From Candidatus Blautia intestinipullorum (GTDB lineage: Bacteria > Bacillota > Clostridia > Lachnospirales > Lachnospiraceae), in assembly GCA_019120475.1 (NCBI GenBank), contig DWVA01000074.1, forward strand, positions 1-15,429: DNA of 15,429 nt. Direction: 5' to 3'. Position 1 is the first letter of the stretch. Each line of letters opens with the position of its first letter. The translations under genes and the position numbers were made by a program. The notes beneath the pieces were generated by a model. It saw only the letters and a program-made list of their open reading frames with translations. It made no database searches and had not been told where the DNA came from. Below are positions 8,213-14,599 of the stretch, in pieces.

Positions 8213-8295
8213 ACGAACGCTGGTTGTTTCACAATAAATTTCTTTCGCAAAGAAAAACAATTCCGTTTAAAATCAGCCTTTTCTTTACTACGTCT

Positions 8296-8324
8296 ATTCT
8301 ACATGATTTGTTCCGGATTGAAAA
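8296..8324 (-). promoter_or_regulatory. probable sigma-A promoter of mutS2 and the two-component genes
   Basis: Read on the minus strand, TTTTCA (8324-8319) is followed after 17 bases by the -10 element TAGAAT (8301-8296). A TG lies directly before the -10 box. It is about 140 bases upstream of the mutS2 ATG and is the only good match in the divergent intergenic region on this strand. Confidence 0.55.
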
Positions 8325-8376
8325 GGAAAATGTATTTTTTATTCTATTTTTTATTCATAAAAAGTTCATAATGTTC

Positions 8377-8385
8377 TGGTAATAT
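8377..8385 (+). promoter_or_regulatory. probable extended -10 promoter of the HtrA-like gene
   Basis: TGGTAATAT carries the extended -10 TGN motif joined to a TAATAT box, in a very AT-rich stretch about 36 bases upstream of the chosen start codon. No good -35 box lies at 17 bases; TTCATA at 19 bases spacing is the closest. The extended -10 could compensate. Confidence 0.5.
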
Positions 8386-8420
8386 ATGATTTAAATTATC
8401 AGGTTTATGGGAGAATGGTT

Positions 8421-9791
8421 ATGGCTGACAGAAATGATCAGGACTATCCTTTTATAAAAGAAACAATTAAAAAAAGACCTGTAAATATAAGGGAAGCTGT
8501 ACATAAGCTTTTGATGGCCGCGGTATGCGGAATTGTTTTCGGATGTTTTGCGGTAGCGACGATGGCGGTGCTCATGCCGTTTGTGCAGAAAAGTTTGGGA
8601 AAGGATGAAACCGGACAGAAAACAGTCCGCCTGTCTCCCCCTGCGGCCAGCCAGTCTGATACTTCTTTAGAAATACAGCAGTCAGGAGAGGATGAAGCCC
8701 AGGAGGCGGAGATACTGCAGTCTGTTTCCGGCGGGGCTTCTCAGACAGCAGAAGCGGCAGAACAATCACAAAACAGCGAAGCAGTATCCGGCAGCGGGAA
8801 CGGCTCTGCTGTGTATGCAGACGATCTTGCGGATCATCTGGAAAATATTTATAAAGAAATCAAGAAGATCGCCCAGGAACCGCAGAAGGCTCTGGTAAGA
8901 GTTACGGGAATCGGAGAAAACCAGGATCTTCTGGATCATTCCTCATTAACCTATGGAGACGAAGAGGGAATTATTTTTCTGAAAAATGAGGAGGCTTTTT
9001 ACATACTGACCATATCGGACAGCCTGGGAGAAGGAGAAAACTACCGGGTAGTGTTTTCAACAGGAGACACTGCTGAAGGAACCTTGTGCGGAGTGGATAG
9101 CAGATCAGGCCTCCTGGTGATCCGTGTATCTTTTGATGAAGTAGAGGAGGAAACACGCAGGGAGGTTCCGGCTGTTCCTTTGACCATGAAGGCGGATCAG
9201 GAGCAGGCGGATCCAGTCATCGCCATAGGAAGCCCTACCGGAGACTCAGATACTCTTGTCTATGGAAATATTACGTCTGTTCAGGGAAGATACCGGATTG
9301 CTGACGGAGAATACACGATTCTCACAACAGATATGGTGGGAAGCAGCAGCGGCGGAGGCGTCCTTCTGGATATGGAAGGCCAGATGATAGGAATCATCAT
9401 TAACGAGGACGAGGAGGACGGAAATGTGATCCGGGCAGTATCTGTTGCGCAGCTCCGGTCGATCCTGGAAATGCTTTCCAACGGAGAAAGTATCCGGTAT
9501 CTGGGAATTCTGGGCGAGACGGTAACGGAAGAGAAGTCGCAAAATCTGGAAATTCCGCAGGGAATCTATGTGGACGGAGTAGAAGAGAATTCTCCGGCAA
9601 TGTCGGAGGGAATTCAGAGCGGCGATATAGTATATGAAATAGGCGGAAAAAAAGTCGACAGTATGGAAGAATACTCCGAAGCGCTGCAGGAACTGACTGC
9701 ATGGGAGAAGACCAAGATTTCGCTTTACCGCAGAAATCCTTCCGGAGAGTATGTGGAAGTGGATCTGAAGATAATGGTGGAAGAAAATTAA
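8421..9791 (+). CDS. membrane-anchored HtrA-like (S1C) protein with PDZ domain, catalytic triad apparently lost
   Basis: The 456-residue protein has a cytoplasmic N-terminus, one membrane span (about 29-55), a long Gln/Ser/Ala/Glu-rich linker (about 60-130), a trypsin-like domain (about 155-350) and a C-terminal PDZ domain (about 358-445, with GIYVDGVEENSPA and GIQSGDIVYEIGGKKV). This is the layout of membrane HtrA/DegP-like proteins acting at the outer face. The usual ITNNHV-type His motif reads ILTISDSL (195-202), the TDLAV-type Asp motif reads SGLLV, and only the Ser region survives as GSSSGGGVLL (307-316). It is therefore probably a scaffold or peptide-binding pseudoprotease. ATG 8415 is in frame, but GGGAGA (8408-8413) is correctly spaced only for ATG 8421. 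Confidence 0.8.
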   Translation: MADRNDQDYPFIKETIKKRPVNIREAVHKLLMAAVCGIVFGCFAVATMAVLMPFVQKSLGKDETGQKTVRLSPPAASQSDTSLEIQQSGEDEAQEAEILQSVSGGASQTAEAAEQSQNSEAVSGSGNGSAVYADDLADHLENIYKEIKKIAQEPQKALVRVTGIGENQDLLDHSSLTYGDEEGIIFLKNEEAFYILTISDSLGEGENYRVVFSTGDTAEGTLCGVDSRSGLLVIRVSFDEVEEETRREVPAVPLTMKADQEQADPVIAIGSPTGDSDTLVYGNITSVQGRYRIADGEYTILTTDMVGSSSGGGVLLDMEGQMIGIIINEDEEDGNVIRAVSVAQLRSILEMLSNGESIRYLGILGETVTEEKSQNLEIPQGIYVDGVEENSPAMSEGIQSGDIVYEIGGKKVDSMEEYSEALQELTAWEKTKISLYRRNPSGEYVEVDLKIMVEEN

Positions 9792-9834
9792 ATGCAGGCA
9801 TCCGGAAATTTATGAAATTGAGATTATCTGTCAG

Positions 9835-9889
9835 AAGGCCCGCTGTCATACGGAAATCCGAAATGATCTTCTGTATGACGGCGGGTCTT
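9835..9889 (+). terminator. long hairpin after the HtrA-like gene, possible weak terminator
   Basis: Arms 9835-9851 and 9873-9889 pair over 17 bases, with two G-T pairs and no mismatch, around a 21-base loop. The GC-rich base (GCCCGC with GGCGGGT) and position 44 bases after the stop suit a terminator, but the downstream tract TCTTGTCATT is not a real U-run. It may act as an mRNA 3'-end stabiliser or a weak terminator. Confidence 0.5.
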
Positions 9890-9916
9890 GTCATTAGGAA
9901 AAATATATTATATAAT
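9888..9916 (+). promoter_or_regulatory. sigma-A promoter of yhaM-rlmD
   Basis: TTGTCA (9888-9893) and a perfect TATAAT (9911-9916) are separated by exactly 17 bases in an AT-rich spacer. The -35 box begins in the last two bases of the preceding hairpin. Transcription would start near 9923, leaving a leader of about 120 bases before yhaM. That leader has only short imperfect hairpins and no riboswitch that I recognise. Confidence 0.8.
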
Positions 9917-10041
9917 GTGCAAAAATGCTGAGCTTCCCCTTCGGTTCAGAGTAATATTGCAAAATGCGGTTCCGTCAGGCTGCGCAGGAACAGGGAAGAT
10001 CAGCCGGAAAATAATATCAGATAACAGAAAGGCAGAAAATC

Positions 10042-10989
10042 ATGCGTTTTATTAACGAATTACATGAAGGAGACAGAATCAGCGGGATTTATCTCTGTAA
10101 ACAGAAACAGTCGGCAGTGACGAAAAACGGGAAGCCTTATGACAGTATTATTCTCCAGGATAAAACAGGAGTGCTGGACGGAAAAATCTGGGATCCTAAT
10201 TCTCTGGGAATTGATGAATTTGACGCGTTGGATTACATAGAGATCATGGGCGATGTGACCAGTTTTGCAGGCGCCATGCAGGTAAATATAAAAAGAGTCC
10301 GGAAAGCGGGAGAAGGGGAATACGATCCGGCGGATTATCTTCCTGTCAGCGAGAACAGCGCGGATGATATGTACCGTCAGCTTCTGGATGTGATAGGAAC
10401 GATCCAAAATCCATATCTGTCCGCTCTCTTGAAGAAATTATTTGTGGAGGACCGGAATTTCCTGAAATCCTTCCAGGAACATTCCGCAGCCAAGACGGTT
10501 CATCATGGTTTCATCGGAGGCCTGATGGAACACACCTTAAGCGTTACGAGACTTTGTGAATATATGGCAGGAGCTTATCCGCTGCTGAAGAGAGATCTTC
10601 TGATCACAGCAGCTCTTCTTCATGATGTGGGAAAAACAAAAGAATTGTCCCCGTTCCCCTTAAATGATTATACAGATGAGGGACAGCTTCTGGGCCATAT
10701 TGTTATCGGGGCCCAGATGATCCATGATCTGGCAAAAGAAATTCCGGATTTTCCGGAAACTCTGGAAAACCAACTTATCCACTGCATCCTTGCTCATCAC
10801 GGGGAACTGGAATTCGGCTCGCCTAAGAAACCGGCTCTTGCAGAGGCAGTTGCTCTGAATCTTGCAGATAATACAGATGCGAGAATGGAAACACTGACAG
10901 AAATCTTTGCCGCAGATAAAGGCAAAAAGGAGTGGTTGGGATATAACAGACTTTTTGAATCTAATCTGAGAAGGACAGGAGACGTATAA
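10042..10989 (+). CDS. yhaM: 3'-5' exoribonuclease YhaM family (OB fold plus HD domain)
   Basis: YhaM is a cytoplasmic Mn-dependent 3'-5' exoribonuclease, described in B. subtilis and streptococci, that trims short RNA tails and can also act on DNA. The 315-residue product matches the family length (about 314). The N-terminal OB-fold segment (about 10-90) includes DSIILQDKTGVLDGKIWD. The HD phosphohydrolase domain has GGLMEHTLSV (159-168, His164), ALLHDVGKTKEL (191-202, catalytic His194-Asp195), HCILAHHGELEFGSP (247-261) and the distal NLADNTDA (273-280). All metal ligands expected for an HD enzyme are present. The start has AAAGGCAG upstream, a moderate ribosome binding site. rlmD begins five bases after its stop, so the two are an operon. 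Confidence 0.9.
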   Translation: MRFINELHEGDRISGIYLCKQKQSAVTKNGKPYDSIILQDKTGVLDGKIWDPNSLGIDEFDALDYIEIMGDVTSFAGAMQVNIKRVRKAGEGEYDPADYLPVSENSADDMYRQLLDVIGTIQNPYLSALLKKLFVEDRNFLKSFQEHSAAKTVHHGFIGGLMEHTLSVTRLCEYMAGAYPLLKRDLLITAALLHDVGKTKELSPFPLNDYTDEGQLLGHIVIGAQMIHDLAKEIPDFPETLENQLIHCILAHHGELEFGSPKKPALAEAVALNLADNTDARMETLTEIFAADKGKKEWLGYNRLFESNLRRTGDV

Positions 10990-10994
10990 GGCTC

Positions 10995-12380
10995 ATGGAA
11001 TATCGCAAAAACGACAGGATAACATTAAAGATCGTAGACTGCGGGACAGACGGTGAAGGCATCGGCAAGGCTGATGGCTTCACTGTTTTTGTAAAAGACG
11101 CAGTGATCGGGGACGTAGTTTCCGTAAAAATAATGAAAGCCAAGAAAAACTATGGATATGGAAAACTGGAGCAGATTCTGGAGCCGTCTCCATACAGGGT
11201 AAAGCCTCTGTGCCCTTCCGCGCGCCAATGCGGAGGCTGTCAGCTTCAGGAGATGTCTTATGACCAGCAGCTTGTATTCAAAGAAAAAAAGATCAGGGGG
11301 AACTTGGAACGTATCGGAGGTTTTACGGATATTCCTATGGAACCCATTATCGGAATGGATGATCCATGGCATTACCGGAATAAAGCCCAGTTTCCGGTAG
11401 GAAGAAATAAAGAAGGCAGGCTGGTGACAGGGTTTTATGCCGGCCGTACACATGTGATCATCGAAAACAGAGACTGTGCCATTGGGATTCCTCAGAATAA
11501 AGAAATTCTGGACAGGGTACTGTCTTACATGGAAAAATATCATGTAGAACCCTATAATGAGACGAACGGAAAAGGCCTTATAAGACACATTTTTATACGA
11601 TGCGGATTTTATACCGGCGAACTGATGGTATGTCTGATCATAAACGGCGGTTCAATACCACATCAGAGGGAGCTGGTGGATTCTCTTACTGAAATTCCCG
11701 GAATGACCAGTATCTCTTTAAATATTAACCGAAAGAGGAGCAATGTGATCCTGGGAGAAGAGGTAAGAGTTCTATGGGGACAGAGTTATATTACGGACAA
11801 GATCGGGAATATTTCCTATCAGATATCTCCTTTGTCCTTCTTTCAGGTGAATCCCCGACAGACGGTGAAGCTTTATTCCAAAGCTCTGGAATATGCGGAT
11901 CTTCACGGAGAGGAAACTGTCTGGGATCTTTACTGCGGCATTGGTACGATCTCGCTTTTTCTGGCGCAGAAGGCAAAGTTCGTCAGAGGGGTAGAGATTG
12001 TTCCTCAGGCTATCGAGGATGCCCGGAAGAACGCGGAACTGAACGGGATCACCAATGCAGAATTTTATGTGGGAAAGGCGGAGGAAGTGCTGCCGGAATA
12101 CTATGCCCGGTATGAACAGGAACAGGGAGAGAAAGCACATGCGGATGTAATCGTGGTGGATCCCCCGCGGAAGGGCTGCGATCAGGCTCTTTTGGATACC
12201 ATTGTGAAAATGCAGCCGGAGAGGATCGTCTATGTAAGCTGTGATTCAGCTACCCTGGCAAGAGATCTGAGGTATCTCTGCGACAGGGGGTATGAATTAA
12301 AAAAGGTATGCGGAGCAGATATGTTTCCGCAGGGGGTGCACGTGGAGACTGTGGTAAGACTACAAAGGAAACATATCTAG
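10995..12380 (+). CDS. rlmD: 23S rRNA (uracil-C5)-methyltransferase RlmD/RumA family, 3' end at a mobile-element junction
   Basis: The enzyme makes 5-methyluridine in 23S rRNA (U1939 in E. coli numbering) using S-adenosylmethionine. The 461-residue product has an N-terminal TRAM domain (about 3-62), iron-sulfur cysteines Cys73, Cys79, Cys82 and Cys161, the SAM motif DLYCGIGTISL (311-321), VVDPPRKGCD (387-396), catalytic Cys416 in VYVSCDSATLARDL (412-425) and the C-terminal FPQGVHVETVV (444-454). B. subtilis-type relatives could also act at U747, so target specificity is not certain. After HVETVV, relatives usually continue with LL-type hydrophobic residues, but here the tail is RLQRKHI, then TAG. 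That suits a 3' end replaced by an inserted element that keeps the gene functional. Confidence 0.92.
   Translation: MEYRKNDRITLKIVDCGTDGEGIGKADGFTVFVKDAVIGDVVSVKIMKAKKNYGYGKLEQILEPSPYRVKPLCPSARQCGGCQLQEMSYDQQLVFKEKKIRGNLERIGGFTDIPMEPIIGMDDPWHYRNKAQFPVGRNKEGRLVTGFYAGRTHVIIENRDCAIGIPQNKEILDRVLSYMEKYHVEPYNETNGKGLIRHIFIRCGFYTGELMVCLIINGGSIPHQRELVDSLTEIPGMTSISLNINRKRSNVILGEEVRVLWGQSYITDKIGNISYQISPLSFFQVNPRQTVKLYSKALEYADLHGEETVWDLYCGIGTISLFLAQKAKFVRGVEIVPQAIEDARKNAELNGITNAEFYVGKAEEVLPEYYARYEQEQGEKAHADVIVVDPPRKGCDQALLDTIVKMQPERIVYVSCDSATLARDLRYLCDRGYELKKVCGADMFPQGVHVETVVRLQRKHI
12339..12355 (+). other. putative attL region within the rlmD 3' end
   Basis: This stretch encodes HVETVV, the conserved C-terminal motif of RlmD/RumA. 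The 3' end of rum/rumA is an established insertion site for streptococcal ICEs (for example ICESp2905). Beyond it the protein loses family similarity and the DNA changes from chromosomal operon to mobile-element genes. The exact core cannot be fixed without the right end, which is outside the window. Confidence 0.4.
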
Positions 12381-12404
12381 AAATCCTTGAATTTACGCAC
12401 TTTG

Positions 12405-12433
12405 TTGACTTTTTCAGTTTCAACAGATTAGAG
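12405..12433 (+). promoter_or_regulatory. weak candidate promoter / inverted repeat of the element leader
   Basis: TTGACT (12405-12410) is followed after 17 bases by TTAGAG (12428-12433): a good -35 box but a poor -10 box. The same spot holds a 6-base inverted repeat, TGTTGA (12403-12408) and TCAACA (12420-12425), that could be an operator or recombinase arm site. Some promoter must lie upstream of the leader terminator, and this is the best match seen. Confidence 0.25.
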
Positions 12434-12522
12434 GAAAATCACAAGGAAAAGGTACTTGTAAACAAAGTAACCGTTGTGGTTGCCTTAGACCTCGGTACGG
12501 GGAACACAAAAAATCCTGGATT

Positions 12523-12555
12523 ATGAAAGTGAATATAGAGCTATCAATACATTGA
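12523..12555 (+). other. possible 10-codon leader peptide of the element's first operon
   Basis: ATG 12523 opens a 10-residue reading frame, MKVNIELSIH, ending at TGA 12553-12555. The stop codon lies in the 3' arm of a small hairpin and 7 bases before the terminator stem. A weak upstream frame (possible GTG start at 12476) stops at 12524-12526, overlapping this ATG in an ATGA arrangement. There is no good ribosome binding site, so it is recorded only because its position suits a leader peptide. Confidence 0.2.
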
Positions 12556-12558
12556 TAG
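12541..12558 (+). promoter_or_regulatory. small hairpin preceding the leader terminator
   Basis: CTATCAA (12541-12547) and TTGATAG (12552-12558) are a perfect 7-base inverted repeat with a 4-base loop. A second GATAG copy at 12561-12565 lies at the base of the terminator, so the CTATC arm could pair with either. That gives a simple, weak alternative-structure switch. Confidence 0.45.
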
Positions 12559-12561
12559 AAG

Positions 12562-12597
12562 ATAGGGATACTTGCAGCAGAGTGTCCCTATTTTTTT
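12562..12597 (+). terminator. intrinsic terminator just upstream of the first element gene (attenuator-like)
   Basis: The stem TAGGGATACTT / GAGTGTCCCTA (12563-12573 and 12580-12590) pairs fully, with two G-T wobbles, around a 6-base loop and is followed by seven T (12591-12597). The next gene's ribosome binding site starts only 20 bases later with no promoter between. The terminator therefore sits between any upstream promoter and the element operon. Confidence 0.85.
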
Positions 12598-12630
12598 ATA
12601 CAAAATTTTAAAATTCAGGAGGAAAAACAA

Positions 12631-13140
12631 ATGGGAACAACACAGCGTAAAGAGCAAAGAAAAATGAAATTGGAAAAGGAAATCATTATTTTAACAAAAC
12701 TGCATCAGAACACGGATAAAAGAGAACTCATCCAAAATATTAATCATGTTTTGAAAGCTCAGGGGATTCATCTGAATAGGAAAGTTAAATGGATCTGTAA
12801 AGTGACAGGTTCTCCGGAAGGGACAGTATATACATGGTTTACCAATGCCAGATGCCGGCGAGAGAACAAAATCCCGTTGTATGCCCTGTGTCAGATGGCG
12901 CTCGCCTTAAGAATATCTGTATATAAGTTTTTCAGAGCCGATAATTCTGTGGCGGATAAAGAAAAACAAAAGATTGACCGAAGATGTAAGCTATACTGGC
13001 ATCTGCGGAGAAATGTGGCAGAAGATTTATGGAATGGTACTCATGCCGAAAACGATACATGGCAGAAACAAACGCTAGATATTAAGCGAGAGTTTCTGGA
13101 CGGATTATATCTGAAAATGATGAATGACGAGTTAAATTAG
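12631..13140 (+). CDS. HTH-like regulatory protein of the element, 169 residues
   Basis: I do not recognise a named family. The N-terminal half is basic and helical. The central part, WICKVTGSPEGTVYTWF (54-70) followed by KIPLYALCQMALALRISVYKFF (from 80), looks like a degenerate XRE/phage-type helix-turn-helix: a helix, a GSPxGTVYxW recognition-like helix, then a 'choose level, IPL' helix and the final packing helix. The C-terminal third (about 105-169) is charged, with repeated Trp and Arg residues. AGGAGGA (12617-12623) is 7 bases before the ATG, a strong ribosome binding site directly after the leader terminator. The first-gene position suggests a regulator of the element. DNA is more AT-rich than the chromosomal neighbours. 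Twenty-seven bases separate it from the DUF6075 gene. Confidence 0.7.
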   Translation: MGTTQRKEQRKMKLEKEIIILTKLHQNTDKRELIQNINHVLKAQGIHLNRKVKWICKVTGSPEGTVYTWFTNARCRRENKIPLYALCQMALALRISVYKFFRADNSVADKEKQKIDRRCKLYWHLRRNVAEDLWNGTHAENDTWQKQTLDIKREFLDGLYLKMMNDELN

Positions 13141-13167
13141 AAAAAATTAATAGTGGAGGAAAATCAG

Positions 13168-13635
13168 ATGACAAAGAACACAGCGACAGGAGCAAAACAG
13201 GAAAGAAAAATCACTTTCAAAAACAAGGAACATGAAAAATTTTACAATACCTATCTTTCAAAATGCCCATATCAGGATTCGTATCACAAAACGCTTATTT
13301 ATTGCCTGGGACTGTCGGAAGATACCAGACGGAACGTAAACCGGATCTATGACTTTGAGACGGGATTTATAAAGCCGGAGTGTCTGCAGGAAGGCTGGCA
13401 GACCAGCGGCAGTGAACGGATTGTCCGTTTGGCGTTTAACCTTTACACAGACGGAACACCTACAACGGATGAATATGACGATACGGAAGAACAGATCACA
13501 GAGACACGGCTTTATTCCGTCAGCGATATATTCTGCACAGGGGACGCCAAATATTTTTGGGAAGCAATCAAAATCCGCTATCCGGATTACTGCTTCTATG
13601 TGGACTGGGAGGAGATGTTTTATGCTGAAGATTAG
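13168..13635 (+). CDS. DUF6075 family protein
   Basis: The 155-residue protein matches the DUF6075 pattern found in conjugative elements of gut Firmicutes. It has a basic start, then KNKEHEKFYNTYL (18-30), SYHKTLIYCLGLSEDTRRNV (38-57), the FETGFIKPECLQEGWQTSGS block (63-82), RIVRLAFNLYTDG (84-96), an acidic insert (100-112) and YFWEAIKIRYPDYC (129-142). No catalytic motif is evident and the function is unknown. The frame is open from a GTG at 13153, but GGAGGA (13155-13160) is placed 7 bases before ATG 13168, which fixes the start. The gene overlaps the next by 14 bases, and that gene's ribosome binding site lies inside its coding sequence, so the two are coupled. Confidence 0.85.
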   Translation: MTKNTATGAKQERKITFKNKEHEKFYNTYLSKCPYQDSYHKTLIYCLGLSEDTRRNVNRIYDFETGFIKPECLQEGWQTSGSERIVRLAFNLYTDGTPTTDEYDDTEEQITETRLYSVSDIFCTGDAKYFWEAIKIRYPDYCFYVDWEEMFYAED

Positions 13636-13804
13636 GCTGCAGGGAACCGTGAAGGATATTCGCTGGTTTAAACGTCTGCTGGAGAGCCACCCGGAGATCC
13701 GGGTTCTCTCCGTATCGGAGATATTTTCTAATAAGGGGACGAATCGATATTTCCGCTCCTATGCGGAAGTGGAAAAGACAGAAAAGAAAGAGGAAGAAAG
13801 GTAG
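13622..13804 (+). CDS. small DUF3970-like protein, 60 residues
   Basis: ATG 13622 follows GGAGGAG (13608-13614) at 7 bases, inside the end of the DUF6075 gene. The product begins MLKIRLQGTVKDIRWFKRLL, continues with LSVSEIFSNKGTNRYFRSYAEVE and ends in a very charged EKTEKKEEER tail. The beta-alpha-beta-beta pattern and the phrases 'IRLQGT', 'NKGTNRYFRSYAEVE' fit the small DUF3970 family seen near DUF6075 genes in mobile elements. The function is unknown. A longer overlapping frame from 13412 exists but is a shadow of the DUF6075 gene. ParA starts 9 bases after the stop. Confidence 0.75.
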   Translation: MLKIRLQGTVKDIRWFKRLLESHPEIRVLSVSEIFSNKGTNRYFRSYAEVEKTEKKEEER

Positions 13805-13813
13805 GTAAGAGAT

Positions 13814-14599
13814 ATGTGCAGAATTATCGCAATCGCAAACCAAAAGGGCGGTGTCGGAAAAACAACGACGTGTGTAAATTTAGGTATCGGTCTGGCAAGA
13901 GCCGGGAAAAAGGTGCTTCTGGTAGAAGCGGATGCCCAGGGCAGCATGGCAGTGAGTTTAGGCATCCGGGAGCCGGATGAACTGGATGTAACCTTAGTCA
14001 ATATCATGGAGAAGGTTATCAATGACGAGGATGTGGAACCGGGAGAGGGGATTATCCACCATGAGGAAGGGATTGACTTTATCCCCGCCAATATTGAGCT
14101 TGCCGGACTGGAAACTTCCCTTGTAAATGTGATGAGCCGGGAGCAGGTACTTCGCCTGTATCTGGACGAAGTAAAAGGAGACTATGATTACATCCTGATT
14201 GACTGTATGCCTTCTTTGGGAATGATTACCATCAATGCCCTGGTAGCGGCGGACAGTGTGCTAATCCCGGTGGAGGCGGCTTATCTTCCGGTAAAGGGAT
14301 TACAGCAGCTTATCAAGACTATCGGCAAGGTACATAGACGGCTGAATCCCAGGCTGTCTATTCTGGGGATTCTGTTGACAAAGGTTGACCGCCGGACAAA
14401 CTTTGCACGGGATATTTCTGAGCAGATCCGGGAGGTATACGGCAATAATATCCATATCTTTGAGAACTGTATCCCTATGTCTGTACGGGCGGCGGAGACA
14501 ACAGCGGAGGGAAAGAGTATCTATCTTCACGATCCGAAAGGAATTGTGGCAGAGGGATACCGCCACCTGACCGGGGAGGTGCTTGCAGATGAAAAGTAA
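13814..14599 (+). CDS. ParA/Soj family partition ATPase
   Basis: ParA ATPases bind DNA non-specifically and, with ParB, position or stabilise DNA; in ICEs they support maintenance of the excised circle. The 261-residue product has the deviant Walker A KGGVGKTT (11-18, signature Lys11), the A'-type segment VEADAQGS (38-44 region, usual DxDPQG, with Glu39 in place of the first Asp and Ala41-Gln in place of Pro-Gln), Walker B YILIDCMPSLG (126-136) and the later LTKVDRRTNFARD. The length fits short Soj-like ParA without an N-terminal HTH. A GGTAGGTAAGAG stretch upstream is an adequate ribosome binding site. The parB ATG lies inside its last codons, so the two are coupled. Confidence 0.94.
   Translation: MCRIIAIANQKGGVGKTTTCVNLGIGLARAGKKVLLVEADAQGSMAVSLGIREPDELDVTLVNIMEKVINDEDVEPGEGIIHHEEGIDFIPANIELAGLETSLVNVMSREQVLRLYLDEVKGDYDYILIDCMPSLGMITINALVAADSVLIPVEAAYLPVKGLQQLIKTIGKVHRRLNPRLSILGILLTKVDRRTNFARDISEQIREVYGNNIHIFENCIPMSVRAAETTAEGKSIYLHDPKGIVAEGYRHLTGEVLADEK

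Noticed and set aside
8159..8260. N-terminal extension of MutS2 to 8260
   Set aside because: The 34 extra residues do not resemble MutS2, while ATG 8158 has a well-placed AGGAG and the family start.
12308..12526. 72-codon frame running from rlmD into the leader as a gene
   Set aside because: Its first third is an out-of-frame shadow of rlmD and it lacks a ribosome binding site; only its last part (the ALDLGTGNTK motif) is kept as a separate finding.
13153..13167. GTG start of the DUF6075 gene
   Set aside because: This codon overlaps the Shine-Dalgarno sequence that serves ATG 13168.
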